From assembly GCA_033239005.1 (NCBI GenBank), contig BSQZ01000061.1:1998501-2062500 (forward strand): a stretch of 64,000 nucleotides of DNA, in the 5' to 3' direction. Shown here in pieces: positions 38,946 through 55,100 of the stretch (the first letter of the stretch is position 1; each line of letters opens with the position of its first letter). The stretch is from Lamellibrachia satsuma (taxonomy: Eukaryota; Annelida; Polychaeta; Sabellida; Siboglinidae). The translations under genes and the position numbers were made by a program. The notes below the pieces were generated by a model that saw only the letters and a program-made list of their open reading frames with translations, was not told the DNA's origin and ran no database searches.

Positions 38946-39663
38946 ACAGTGTTTGACAAGTAGTAGCTGATAAGCAAATATTCCTATTTTAGTAGTTTAA
39001 TGGGAATTACATATTAAAATTTTATATTTACAATATGTATGTTTAAATATTTTTGCTATTTTTGCATTGACCTAGAGTAGTAATCAATATTATAATTAAT
39101 TAGATTATTTTTGCAATCATAATAATGATATGCCTACTGCATACATATCTAAGCAAAGCCAAAGGTTGAGGACATGCAATGAATTCAACATAACATGACG
39201 ACAACATGGTTGACTAAAATTACTCTTGCATGCGAATGCACTTAATTAGCCACTTGTATTACTATGACATATGTGCTACGATATTAACTGTGAATATGTC
39301 TCTACAATGGATGACAATGACAATGCTAAGAAGTTTGTCGAAGGTTGTTCAATAATTCATACGTGCTCAAGAGTGTTATGAATGCAAATAATGCGATAAT
39401 TGTATAACGTTTTGTAAGAAGTATACATTTCAGTGCCAGCCACGTGAAAACAGGGAACATTACACGCAACAAAAGTCCTAAGATATATAGTTTAAAAGAC
39501 AACGTTCGGCAATAATGGGAATGGGCACGTATGCAAAGAACAACTTAATGCGTTAATCATCCGGTTCTTTTTGGTTCATTTTAATCTTAAATACTACATT
39601 TCACAAAGAATATACTATTTCTTCAATATGGTTTATATCTCTAACGATTAATGAATATTTTGC

Positions 39664-39980
39664 AATTTGTAGCACACACGGAAGTTAAAGGCCAGTCAGT
39701 CCACTTCCGTATTGTCGTCGTCGGTTCACGGGTTAATAACACTCTGAGTCGCAGCGTTGCCAGCCGCGTGAGCCTCTGAGATTCTGCACGTCAGTAGTAC
39801 TACATCTGCAGCATGCATAGCGAGATTGAAGGACACGTTTGCCCGATTTGGCATCCCAATTGAGCTGGTATCAGACAACGGTCCTCAATTCTCGTCGTCA
39901 GATTTCAAGTCATTTGCAGAGAAGTACGGGTTCACACATGTGACGCCGTCCAAACGACCAAAAGGATTCTCATACTGGAC
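39664..39980 (+). mobile_element. Ty3/Gypsy fragment with the same protease-integrase deletion
   Basis: GCAATTTGTAGCACACACGG to TTCTCATAC aligns with 12675-13028 of the larger Gypsy remnant. Across the alignment the protease end (near 39750) is joined to integrase (ARFGIPIELVSDNGPQFSSS) at the same place as in the other copy. This copy additionally lacks about 44 bp after HVT. Both sides run into unrelated AT-rich DNA. Confidence 0.75.
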
Positions 39981-40445
39981 TGTATGTATTGTCCATCAGT
40001 TAAACCACAAGAATAGGTGGGAGTTTAAATATCCAATTTGTCCTGCCTTATTGGAATTCTTTCAAAGATGCTTAGGTAAGAAAGACAAAATTACTACCAT
40101 CTGCCTTCTTTATGCAGCTTTAAATAGCTCTAGTATTCTTTCAGTTTATAGTCAAGCACCAACAACCAGAAATGTTTTTATCAACACAACACTTATTTAT
40201 CTCATCTTACTTCCCACTGGTTTCCTTGTGACATGAGGTGGTGCCAGCAACATCAACTTGCATGGAATGTCTATCACAAGTAACGATTAGGACCACTATC
40301 TTGTTCCAAACCATTCATTCCAACTGTGTGTGAACTGCATAAAAAATCCGCGTCATCCCTCCTTCCCATCACTTTAAAGCTATTAACTTTACAAAAGCAG
40401 CACAAGCGAAACTGTCCCCAATGTTGTAATACAATCACTCACATA

Positions 40446-40511
40446 CATGCATGCATGCATACATACATACATACAAACATACATACATACATACATACAT
40501 ACATACATACG
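40446..40511. repeat. (CATA)n microsatellite
   Basis: About 16 CATA/CATG tetranucleotides. Confidence 0.95.
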
Positions 40512-40599
40512 CATGTGGTTTACCATCAGAAGTGTTTTTATGATTAAGTACCAAAGTCGTGTTTTTTATTGCAGTCGTGAATACTACTTACTTCCAATC

Positions 40600-41560
40600 A
40601 CCTGTTTGATCCAGATAAAGACTGTGCTCGGTCGGGTCACGTGGGGACAGCGTGCGGCGTCGTAGTAGGCCGAGAGAGGCGATCCTGGCATCTTCCACTT
40701 TCTACCTGCCGACTGCTCCGTCAACAAGACGTGCAGAACGGGCTACGGCGCGCGGCCTGGCCGAAAATACACAACCACCGAAGCACCTGGCTCGGACGTC
40801 ATTGGCGTAGTTTCTAAAATTGCATTACTGGTGCTTGGATTAGTGGAGGGAGGTCATCAGTGCACGGGTCGTATGTGCATATTGATCTGTCTGAATATGT
40901 TGTATATACGAATGTAATGCAAGTATGTTCGTGATAAGTGGTCACTGATTGTTCTCGAAGCGCACCTGTTGTGACGCTCCGTGTGTGTATTCATATATGT
41001 TATATATAACTAGCCTCAAGTGACGTCGTTGCTACTCACACCAACTGCCGAAGATCCACCGTGTGCTAGGCCAGAAGTCGCGTATAAACGGTCAGTCCAG
41101 TTTCGGTAAGTATGTGGCGTGTGTGATTTCTGATATATAATTATGCATCATACAGGAATTCGTGCATTCATTATTTGCAGCGCATTAAATGTCAGCCGCA
41201 ACGTCATAGGCCTACAGCTGCAAGTGTGATCAATGCAAAAATAGGTGTCCGGCATTTTGACTTTGACAGGCCACACATAATGGACAGCAATTCGGTGGTT
41301 GACAGGCCACACATAATTGACAGCAATCAGTGTAGTGCAGTTTCCTTCAGCGATGTGGAATTGGTGTAGGGTGCGTGCGCCGAAAACTGTGGTAGGGACC
41401 AGTGAATGTCGGATGGATCGAGACACTTCACTTTGATTCTAACATCTCTCGTGCCACAAACATGAGAACAGTGGAGGTTTGGAGAAACTTGTCAGCGGCT
41501 GTCGACCTTCCTACTCGGCACTGATGTAAGGAAACGGTAGGTTATTGATACCAGGACACA
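40600..41560. other. GC-richer unassigned block
   Basis: 40610-40810 and 41000-41110 are noticeably GC-richer than their surroundings and end at CAGTTTCG|GTAAGTATG, a good donor-like site. No protein was recognised. It could be an LTR, a promoter/first non-coding exon or old transposon sequence. GACAGGCCACACATAAT is repeated at 41268 and 41301. Confidence 0.3.
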
Positions 41561-41569
41561 ACACATATA

Positions 41570-41745
41570 CACGGTGGCGCGGTGATTAGAACACCCGACT
41601 CTCAATCGAGAGAACAGGGTTTCGAATCGTATTGCTGCCGTTTCGAAACTTGAGCAAGTTCGTTCACCCCACGTAACACCAGTTCACTCAGCTGTATAAA
41701 TGAGTACTTGGCAATAGACAGTGATTACATAGATTCTGGTGATTG
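41570..41745 (+). mobile_element. tRNA-derived SINE, copy 2
   Basis: The head CACGGTGGCGCGGTGATTAG continues with AACACCCGACTCTCAATCGA and GGGTTTCGAATCG (a near-consensus B box). The body includes TTGAGCAAGTTCGTTCACCC and CAGCTGTATAAATGAGTACT, shared with copy 1 at 38760-38945. An internal RNA polymerase III promoter is therefore visible in outline. Confidence 0.72.
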
Positions 41746-42510
41746 AATTATAAGAACGAACAGCTATCGCGCAGCAATTGGAGAGTTGCTGGATGCTTCA
41801 ATAGAAAAAGGTGTTTGTGTGAACAGGTCTGCCTAGGGCAAATGTGTAACCTTTTGAGTAACCCTTTGAGTAAAGATTATTAGACGGGCGCGGTATAAAC
41901 TGAACGCTTTGCCTTTTGCTTAACTTGCAAATTCCAAATATGCGGTAATATTAGAGCTACGAAGACAGAATGAAACAATTCGACGTCCAGAATGCATAAC
42001 TATTACCTTTACGGCATGATATAACGGAATCATATACTACTGCTGCCTCGCTGGCAACGTTCCTGATACAGACTTCAGTCAAACAACCCAAATGCAAAAA
42101 ACCATGACTAAACTGGCTCTTCTATTACCGCCAGCCGGATATCGTCTCATTTGATTGACTCTTTGGACGCACTGCAAAATATTTCCACACAAACACAGGC
42201 CCTATCACCAATAATGTTAACACAATTCTATTCTTTCCATTCAAGTGGCTCTACTTGGTGTGGATTACATGCGTGCAATAATAACTTGATAGAGCAGCAT
42301 TCTTCTTTGTTAGAAACAATAAGATATATATTGAAGCCAGAAGTTCATTGAGGTACCGTGTATATATGCAGAGAAGTAAATGTGTTGAGACACGTGTCGC
42401 ATGCAGTTACCCAGATATGTTTTTATATTGTGCTAACTCTAACAATTTAAACGATATGTACAAAGGTCACAACAGCTGATACGAATTCCACCCGTAACCT
42501 GATTATCATA

Positions 42511-42515
<5 letters not shown>

Positions 42516-42562
<47 letters not shown>

Positions 42563-42644
42563 TATACATATATATACATATATATATATATATATAATTA
42601 TATATATATACATATATATAATTATATATATATATATGTATATA

Positions 42645-42703
<59 letters not shown>

Positions 42704-42714
42704 ATATATATATA

Positions 42715-42794
<80 letters not shown>

Positions 42795-42816
42795 AATAAT
42801 ATATATATATATATAT
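42516..42816. repeat. (TA)n microsatellite, 300 bp, with regular interruptions
   Basis: TA dinucleotides are interrupted by CATATATA and AATTATAT words at fairly regular spacing in the first half. This is the longest TA tract in the window. Confidence 0.97.
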
Positions 42817-42989
42817 GTGGGGGGATGGCATTGGACCATGCCCCTTCGTTTATTTTGTTTTGTACCAGGTATAGACCAATAACCTGTTGAGCCACTATAT
42901 TATTGGCGTATCTGGGGGGGCCACGCCTCCCTTTGGCTTTAGAAATATTTTTTTTAATAACCTATTGCGCCACTACACGATAGCATAGC

Positions 42990-45690
<2,701 letters not shown>

Positions 45691-46840
45691 GTTGTTTTAC
45701 ATGCTCGAACGTAACCAATAATGTTGACATTCTATACTACCTGATCGACCTAATATCAGTTATATGCCGCCCTCTCCACCACAGTCCTTGAATTTCCGCG
45801 CCATTTAGTTATTTTTAAAAGCACGCACTATTGGTTTTTTTACAGCTGCTAGGTGGGATATTGACATTTTTCTGCAAACAACTTACTAAAAATGTGACCT
45901 ATGAAATTCATGCACACGGTTGAAAGCCTCATAAATCTGCCTGTGTTGCGCGTTAACTCCTTAAACAAGTTTATTCTACAGACTTCGCCAAAGCTAGCGC
46001 CATTGGTACGTGAGTTAGTTATTCCCACAGTTAGTGTCACCACAGAAGATGCAACCATGAAAAGAATATCAGACTTCTCTGGGGCACCTCAACCTAAGCG
46101 CCCTACTTCTGCGGGCCCGTCTGAAAGCAGATGTCACTGGTCCTTGTCCTGCTTTGCCAGTGGATATCGGTCAAGCTGTGGGCAATATCAAGTTGACCGA
46201 TCGCGTTTTACCATTTTGGACAACCCCTGGACTCCTCCAGGTGATCTTGTGTGGCCGTACACAGAACTCATGGACATTGGCAAACTGAGGATGAAATATC
46301 TGGGCAGGCAACACATTTCCGGGACGTATGGTGTATTTGTATAGTCTGCCTTGAAGAAGGGCTTACTTTGCAAGGCGTGCGTCCTCTTTGTATATCGCGA
46401 CTTTGTTTGCGCTTGCGGGGTGAAGCTAGATCGACTGGTCAAGTCGCCCTTATAGAAGTATGCATACCTGACTGGGCGAGACAGCCACTTGACCACCCAG
46501 CTGGCCAAAGCTTTTCACGAAGATTGCGAAAACAAAGCTCGGGAAATCAGGGCGCGCGTGCGAAGTGATGTCGGTGACGTCAAGCAACAACTCTACTTTT
46601 CGCTTCAGCGTGAACAGAGTCGATCTGCCTTGAAGTGAATTCTGCAGGCAGTCGAGTTCCTCGGGGGAATCGGTTTGCCACTAAGAGGCCATCGTGATTA
46701 TGGAGCTTTGCCGCTTTCAGGCAACACGACAAGGCTGGTAGTCAGGTCATCTACACAGAGGGGACATACGTGCCCTTTTGCAGTTTACGATTACTTGCAA
46801 TGATGACATGATGATGATGAACACTGCACGAAATGCCACA

Positions 46841-46909
46841 TACGTACATACATACATACATACATACATACATACATACATACATACATACATACATACA
46901 TACATACAT
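46841..46909. repeat. (CATA)n microsatellite within the hAT remnant
   Basis: About 17 CATA tetranucleotides replace part of the transposase between the RGHRD block and VTQKALIEAIAS. Confidence 0.95.
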
Positions 46910-46988
46910 CACCAGTGACACAGAAAGCCCTTATTGAGGCAATCGCAAGCACAATGAAGGAGAGGTTATTGTGCTTCCCCGCTACTCA

Positions 46989-47205
46989 CGACCTCACTGG
47001 CGCTGGACTTGACGACCTCACTGGCGCTGGACTTGACGACCTCACTGGCGCTGGACTTGACGACCTCACTGGCGCTGGACTAGACGACATCACTGGCGCT
47101 GGACTTGACGACCTCACTGCATGGCGCTGGACTTGACGACCTCACTGGCGCTGGACTTGACGACCTCACTGGCGCTGGACTTGACGACCTCACTGGCGCT
47201 GGACC
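46989..47205 (+). repeat. 24-bp minisatellite in the hAT transposase frame, about 9 copies
   Basis: The unit GACCTCACTGGCGCTGGACT plus TGAC encodes DLTGAGLD in the transposase frame. One copy (near 47119) carries four extra bases (CATG), which shifts the frame in the middle of the array. Confidence 0.95.
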
Positions 47206-48391
47206 TGCTGCTCGGTTGCTAAGGATCCTGGCAGATGCTGAAGTGGACTCAACAAACACGGTAGGACAAGGCTACGATGGTGCCACTGTCATGTCAGAGA
47301 AGAACAATGGCGTTCAGAAACACATCCGAGACACCATCCTTACTGCCGCACATGTGCACTGCTCGTCACATGTCCTGAATCTTTGTTTGGCAAAGGCTGC
47401 ATCAGTTCCACCCATTCGCTCGGCAGTCACTGTGACGCACGAAGTAGCAGTGTTCTCCACTGACTCGAACAAGCGACTGTACGACTTGCAGCAGTGCACT
47501 GAACGGGAATGCCCTAAAGCGTATCACACGCGCCTCAAGAAACATACGCTGGATAGAAAAGCAGGCTGCAACTCAAGTGTTCAAGGAAACCTACGCTGCG
47601 GTTGTCGCGTAACTGGAGAACATTTCGGAATGGTTGGGTGATGCTTCTGACAAAGCAGCAATGTATCTCCGTTGCATGGATCCAAGTTTACTGCTCTCTG
47701 TGGGGTTCCTGCAAACAGTTGTCGAAGTCATGAAGCCTCTATCTGTCAAACTTCAGGGTGTATCTCAAGACATTCTGCGAACAACTGAATCAGTGCTGCC
47801 GAAATGTCGCAGCGGTGACATGTTTGACAGACCGTTTGTCCAGGCAGAGGAAGCCGATGGCAGACTAATCCAAATGCAGTCGACTGTCGACTCTGCTTTG
47901 GTGTACTACATGCGTGTTTTGTTCAATCCATTCCTGGACACCTGCTTGAGACAGCTGCTGGGGCGTTTTGCATCTACCAGTGCCAAGGCCCTACTCCTTA
48001 GCGCATTCATACCGGCCTTCTGTCTGGAGAGAGACTTATCCGCAGTTGAGGAAGGGGTGACAATATAGGAAACAAGATGGCTGAGGATGTGGAGTTCAAG
48101 TGTTGGCAAGCCTACTGGAGACTCGAGAATTCGGTTAGCCGACCTGGCCAAGTGTTCGACGCTCTGAGATTTGCTACACAGCTACACATACCCATGTATA
48201 TCGCGACTTTGTTGCGAATATTTGCCACTGTCCATGTCACATCGGCTGCAGCAGAGCGATTATTCAGTGCCTACGATGAATGAGCAACGCCACAATGGAC
48301 TTACTCATATATGTACGTAAATCGTGATATCAAATTGAATCACGAGGACATCATTGATGAATTCGACTTAAGCTTAATTAAAATGTGGTAA

Positions 48392-48860
48392 TCTATCCGC
48401 AGTTCCTGTCATGGGACACAACTGGCGGAGTGCTTGCATTGGCAGCTTTTATCGCATTTGACGGTGTCAGGATTCAGCTAACTGGCCCGATCACGAATTT
48501 GACATTGCAAGTAGCTGTTGATTTTGGGACTTCGCTGCTTTGCTTGATTTGTTATATCTTTTTCGCTTCGCGGAAGCTGAACAGTCAGACCGAATAAAGA
48601 TATTGTGATATTGAGAGAAATAAAGAAATTTATGGTCACCAAGAGAGAATTAATGAACAATTTATCTAATATCTATAAGTGTAAGGTAAGCCCGGGCGGA
48701 ACGTTTTCATTGGGAAATTTCCTCTTCGTTGAAAGAGAGAATTATCAGGTTTAATTGGGACACAAAGAGAGAAAATTTACATTTTGTCTTCGGGCAGAGA
48801 GAGAAAATGGCCAAAAACAGTGGCATTTGCGCGGCACATACATGTGTACCTCAGTATCGG
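48392..48860. other. Right flank of the hAT remnant
   Basis: No gene is recognised. GAGAGA-rich words occur at 48630-48810. Confidence 0.35.
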
Positions 48861-48879
48861 GAGTACCCCCCCCCCACCC

Positions 48880-49164
48880 GGGCTGTGCACCCAACTTTTG
48901 AATTGCCAAATCAGGCGCCAAAACCGAGAGTGAACCGGAACAGTGGCGCCACACGGTGGGAATCAACGTGTGATGTGTGGGTGGCCTGATCGAGCGAGGA
49001 CAGGAGAGCGTGACGGGAAGGGACTCGGCGAGGTGTGTACTGAGTATCGGGCTTGTGCGCAGTTCCGGCGTTTTCTTGTGAAAACGGACGGTTTAACATT
49101 CTAAAATTGGATACCCCAACACACCGACGTTTCGTCGAGCTGAAGACGTCTACACGTTAGGAAG
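48880..49164 (+). promoter_or_regulatory. Probable promoter/5' UTR of the PH-domain gene
   Basis: A CpG-containing, GC-richer stretch precedes the proposed start codon at 49165 (GAAG before ATG). Its base composition differs from the AT-rich DNA on both sides. This is inferred from position only; no core promoter motif was identified. Confidence 0.35.
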
Positions 49165-52100
49165 ATGTTTTGCGGCGGTGAAGGTGGCATAGACGTTTCC
49201 AGTAAGTTGTTGCTTTCAGGCTATTCAGCTTTGTGTATACCGAGACCGAGTTGTTTACATCATTGTCAACGACAACGAATGGCGCGCGCCATCTATGCGT
49301 GCTGCTGCTAAGACGTATTCCGTGTTGTTCTTAATTATGTATGGTAATCTAATCTACTCCCCCGTCTAACTATTCAAGCTGTATGTTGTAACTAGTAGAA
49401 CAAAGCAAAGCCAAAAGGCTATGCCTAAGCTAAGCCTTAAGGCTAAGCTAGGAATAATATATGCCTGGCCGAGCTGCGATGCCGATGCCGCGAGGGCGCG
49501 GTGGTAAACATACGACCCGAGTCCCCCATTGACTACTGGGCGGAACTCCGATACTGTGCCCGAATAACTATAATTTCCTTTTATGGCGTGTACGATATCT
49601 GATTACAACACGAGCCATCCAATATTGGCCTTGGGTGACTGGGTGGGTCGACCAGTGGCAGTGCGCTAGCCAACCTCACGATGGGGTGACGTCTGACGAT
49701 GCATAATGTTGAACCGACACATACAAAAGCCTCCGGCTCAGGCGACAGCATGGCCCATGTATTTGCTCTGCTGTCCATCCTTTTATAGTTATATATTATG
49801 CTATGCCTATATAGCCAATAGTGTAGCAGTGTAACTAGTTCTCTTTTTTAAACTGAGTGACGCCACTCTGATCGACAATTGTTGATGTAAGGTCAATAAA
49901 CAAATGAAATTACAAATGAAATTGAAAAAGCATGTTTACAAACAAATAAGTATAAGCGGGGTGCGGTGGTAGAGTTTTGGACTTTTGGTTGAGGGGACCA
50001 GGGTTCAAAACCACCTCTGTTATTTCGAAGCTTGTGTTACTTCATTTCAGTGTTTACCAGACACGATATTAGCTCATTAGCTCCAGATGCTAAATTTCAG
50101 GAGGCTAAATCTGACTGTTTAGGGCAGTTGTAAATCCAGAAATGGTAACTAAGAAAATAAAGGCAACGATGGATAATAAATCACCTGGAGTGGACGGAAT
50201 TCCTCCAAAACTACTAATGGAAACAGTAGAACAAATCAATATACCACTTGCAATAGTGTTCATGCAACTTGTCATTAAAAGATGGAGTTGTACCTTTTGA
50301 ATAGAAAGAAGCAAACATCATACCATTATTTAAAAAGGGTTCGAGAAATAAGTAAGAGAATTACAGACCAGTAAGTTTAACGTCAGTGATTTGTAAATTA
50401 TTAGAACGGTTAATTAAAACCATATGTTTGACATCCTTGTTAGGCATAAATTATTAAATTCATCTCAACATGGATTCCTAAAAGTGAAGTCATGCTTAAC
50501 AAATATGTGCCAGTAGATATTATCTGGCACATCAAAGATTACTACTTAAATTAAAAGCCTATGATATCAGGGATGGCAAAATTAACTGGATAGAACAATG
50601 GCTGACTGATAGAAGACATCATGTTGTAGTAGATGGAGAGGTTTCAAACTGCAAATCAGTTTTGAGTGGGGAGGCCACAAGAATCAGTATTAGGACCATT
50701 ATTATTCTAAATATATATCAATGACTTGGACGACAATATAACAAGCAATGTACTGATATTTGCAGATGACACAAAAGGTTAACACTGGTAGTGATAAACA
50801 ACATTTACAAAACGATCTAGACAAATTAGTTAAATGGTCTGAAAAATGGCAGACGGTATTCAGTTTTGGGAAATGTAAATTCCTACATACAGGACACGAC
50901 TAATTGGATATAAACTGTAATACAGAAGGTACTGTTCTGTTCTTTCTGTAAAAGAAAAGGACTAACAGTAAGTGGTGATATGAAAGTTTCAGAACAGTGT
51001 GGTATTGCAGCTTCAAAAGGTAATCAAATTCTTGGGTTGATTAGCAGAAACATAGCATACAAGGATAAAACAACTAATTAAAGCAATAGTTAGACGTCAT
51101 TTAGAGTAAATTATTCTAGAACCGAGAGACCTTAGTTATGAAGAAGGCCTAAATGAATGTGGTTTAACAACCCTAGAGACAAGGAGATTTTGAGGAGATC
51201 AGATTAAATTATATCGATAGAAGTATGTTTTTCTCACTCAAGAAAGATAATATAACTAGAGGACATCAGGTAAAATTAATAAAGGATCAGTGTAGATTGG
51301 GTATCAGGAAGTACTTGTTCTCACAGAGGACAATAAATGAAAGGAACAAGTTGTCTGCGGATTGTGTAACTGCTAACAGCGTGAATATGTTTAAAAACAA
51401 GGTTGACACGTATATCAGGAGAGCTGGTTACACGTAGATGAAAATTTTTGGACTCTCGATAAGCCAATGGCTTCCTTGTCCACTTGCCATCTGGGCCTTT
51501 GGTTTGAATGGCAAATCTTGTTAAATCTTGTTACCATCATCTACGTATTTGCTAATTGTAGTATTTAGCCAGTTGGCTTAATTAAAAAAAATTGTCAATT
51601 GATGGAGATAGCTGTTGAACAATTCAACTACTCTTAAAAAAATGACATATCAACATAAAACGGCATTGTAGAATAGTGATGTCATCAAATGATCCATGTA
51701 GTTGGCATAATGACATGGAAGGGTTTCTAAATTAGGCTTAAAATTGTGCACGATGGTGTAAAGTGTCTGCATAGTCAACCAGTCTATACTCTGTGGGAAA
51801 AGTGATATAAATATCTTGCATAATACAGTGCCAGATAATATAATTTTGTTTATACTACAAAGTGGCTGTGGTAGCAGCTGCTACACAAACAGGGAGCTAT
51901 AAAAATGTGATCCAGTTTGCTGTGATAAAGTATTATGTCAACAAGTAGGTAAATAAAAAGGCAAAATTCTGACAGAATTGTTCTATTTTTAACATCGAAA
52001 CGTTGATACATTTCATTATATAATATGATAAATATACTTACAAAACTCTTCTTTCTATAAAATGATCATATGCCTTACGGTATCAGAAAATTGCATTTAT

Positions 52101-55100
52101 AAATGGATATCAGGTAACCGTGTGGTTTGTTTAATTTTTGCTTTTTGACACTATGGTGATGATCACAAGACACAGTTTACAAACACAGATGATAGACTCA
52201 AGCAATCTAACCAGAATTAAAGTAGTACCCGTGTCAGATATAATATGGACCCCCATAGAAAACAAACCCTGGGTCCATATTCCACAATGGGTCCAAATTC
52301 TAGAGGGAGTTGATCTTCTATATAATATATATATATAATAGAATATGGATTTGCTGGGTCCAAATTCTATAGGGAAAAGCGGTCCATTTTCCATGGGGTC
52401 CATATTCTATATAACACTGGTACTGTGTTGGTTGATACATCACAAATGGATGATTTGATGGATGAATCCGCAATATTTCATGGATGGGGAGCGGATGGGG
52501 AGGCCTCAGTATACATACCCTGTGTACTTTCTAGCTTTCTCACAAATCACCACCAAGTTCAGCCCTGTAATACTCAGGTGCTTCCATCATCCTTGTGTCT
52601 TTTCATGTACCGTATTCATCCTAATAAGCGTACCTGCCCTTATTAGCATACAAACCCTTTTTTAATCAGTAGGGTCCATAATTACTGTAACTTTACTAGT
52701 GTGGAACAACTGAAAAGTGTCGCCATCTGGTGTTAAATAGTTAGCACCACTTTTCAGTTGCTCTGCATTAGTCACCAAATGACACCACTAGTGTTAAACA
52801 GTTACCATATTGTCTAGAGAAACAAATTTTGGTGTAAAACAGATTCCTTGACATTTTTCCATGGCACAATTTTTTTTCAAGCATGCTGTAGGTCAAATAT
52901 GGTCCTCCAAAAAAGTCCATTTCCAGGGCTAATGCAGGCGTTTTTTTTTGTGTGTTAGTGCCTTAATGAGGGTAAATACATGTATAGACCACCAGCTTTG
53001 TGAGTCCACGACAGGTTACTCCTTCCGTGTGTTTTTTGCTTCCATGGTGATAGAAGCTAGGGGCCTATGGCTTTTTGTGTCTCATCTGAAACTCCAAGAC
53101 ACATATTTCCACCTTCCTTCCCATATAACAGGTGCTAGGTGAGTTGGCAAGTTGTACTGGGATTTACACATCATTTTGACAAGAAAATTGTGAAGACCTG
53201 TGATAGAAAACAAGAGTACGAAAAAGGTGATTGAGAAAAACTTATGAAGATGTAAAATGTAAACAAACCAGAAACGAACTGAAGACGTACTGGAAGTGAG
53301 AGCTGTTCTGTGTCACTGTCTGTAAATAACAGGCAAAGATTAGAAGCCCACATTAATAAAATAACAGGCAAAGATTAGAAGCCCACATTAATAAAATAAA
53401 TTATTTAAGTTTCTGCTAGCAGCATGTGTACGTATGAGAGAGATTGTTTGTATTAAATTACTTTTTGCAAATCATGGAATTACATGTACCAGGTATATAT
53501 AATATATATATATATATATGGTATGTATAATATATATGTATATATATGGACACTATATTTTCAGACATGACGCCAAAAGTAAAAAGTGGCCTTGTACGGC
53601 GATATAAGAGTAAGTAATATTTTATTGATGCATATATATATAATATATATATATTTGTGTATCATGTATATATATAATATACATATAATATAATACATAT
53701 TAACAGTAGCACAACTAAACATATTGTGTAATTAGTGCCAGACTGTCTCCTCAAAGGACATTTTGAAGGATGTTAAAACTCTGTTGTCTAGAACACTCTT
53801 AACACAACTAGAACCTTCTAATACTTTCCAGACAACTTACTATTGTACCACAGAACTCTCCACTTTATCACACAACCCACCAATCTACCACAGCACTTAC
53901 CTTCCATTGAACCCACCACTGTATCACGCAACTCACCACTGTACCACACAACTCACCACTGTACCACACAACTCACCACTGTACCACACAACTCATCAGT
54001 GTACCACATAACTCAAAACTGTACCAAACAACTCATCACTGTACCACATAACTCACCACTGCACAACATAATTCACAACTGTACCACATAACTCAGCACT
54101 GTACCACACAACTCACAACTGTACCAGACAACTCGCCATTGTACCACATAACTCAGCACTGTACCACACAACTCACAGATGTACCAGACGACTCATCACT
54201 GTACAACATAACTCAGCACTGTACCACATAACTCACAACTGTACACGACAACTCAACACTGTAACAAATAACTCACAACTGTACCAGACAACTCATCACT
54301 ATACCAGACAACTCATCATTGTACCACATAACTCACAACTGTACCAGACAACTCATCACTGTACCAGACAACTCATCACTGTACCAGACAACTCAACACT
54401 GTACCAGACAACTCAACACTGTACCAGACAACTCATCACTGCACCAAAAACTAATCATACCAATTGTAAGGTTGTTTTCTCTTGCTACCTGTAGAAGGGT
54501 TCTTCTCGAGCAAGTGGAAGACTCAGTACGTGGAGCTGCACAAGGACAGCATGTTACTTTGGTACAAAGACCAGGGAGACATAGAGGCGGAGGGCATGGT
54601 CATACTCAAGGTATGGCAATACCCCCCCTCCCAGTCATGAGGTTATGAGTTGCTAACTGGGACTACCATTTAACTTTTTAGTTCTCGACTGGTACCTTTG
54701 ACTTAACTGGGGGTCCTGGACCCTACTTGCATGTTGTGAACTCATATTCATGGTAACTACAAGCACAATGGACTGCAGAACTAGTTTCTGAATATATGAA
54801 TATATGAAGTAAGAAAGGATTAGATATTTTGTCAGTTATATACTTGATACCCCTAGCCACTAGCCACCCCAGCCACTAGCTGCCGGGGGGGCTACAAAGA
54901 AAGGCAAAGGAAAATCCAAAAATCAACATTGAAGACAAACTAAAGAAGCCATAGATATTTACTGTAGCTTCTGTAGTTTGTCTTCAGTGTTCATGTTTTG
55001 GATTTTCCCTTGCATGTCTTTGTTCATGATTTGGCCATCATAGCTCCCCCAGGGCTAGTGGCAGGGGGGCTAGGGGACTAGGCCGATAATATATTAGGTT

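Larger units (their letters stand above)
46058..48391 (+). pseudogene. hAT-superfamily transposase (ZMYM1/DUF4371-like), decayed
   Basis: From ATG at 46058 the frames give MKRISDFSGAPQPKRPTSAG, then DNPWTPPGDLVWPYTELMDI and RMKYLGRQHISGTYGVF. The TTF-type Cys region follows (LLCKACVLFVYRDFVCACGV), then NKAREIRARVRSDVGDVKQQ and FLGGIGLPLRGHRD. After a microsatellite and a minisatellite, GQGYDGATVMSEKNNGVQKH, VHCSSHVLNLCLAKAASVPP and KPLSVKLQGVSQDIL match the catalytic region. IATLLRIFATVHVTSAAAER and YVNRDIKLNHEDIIDEF with a stop at 48389-48391 match the hAT dimerisation end. Several frameshifts and stops show it is inactive. No terminal inverted repeats or 8-bp duplication could be fixed by eye. 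Confidence 0.82.
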
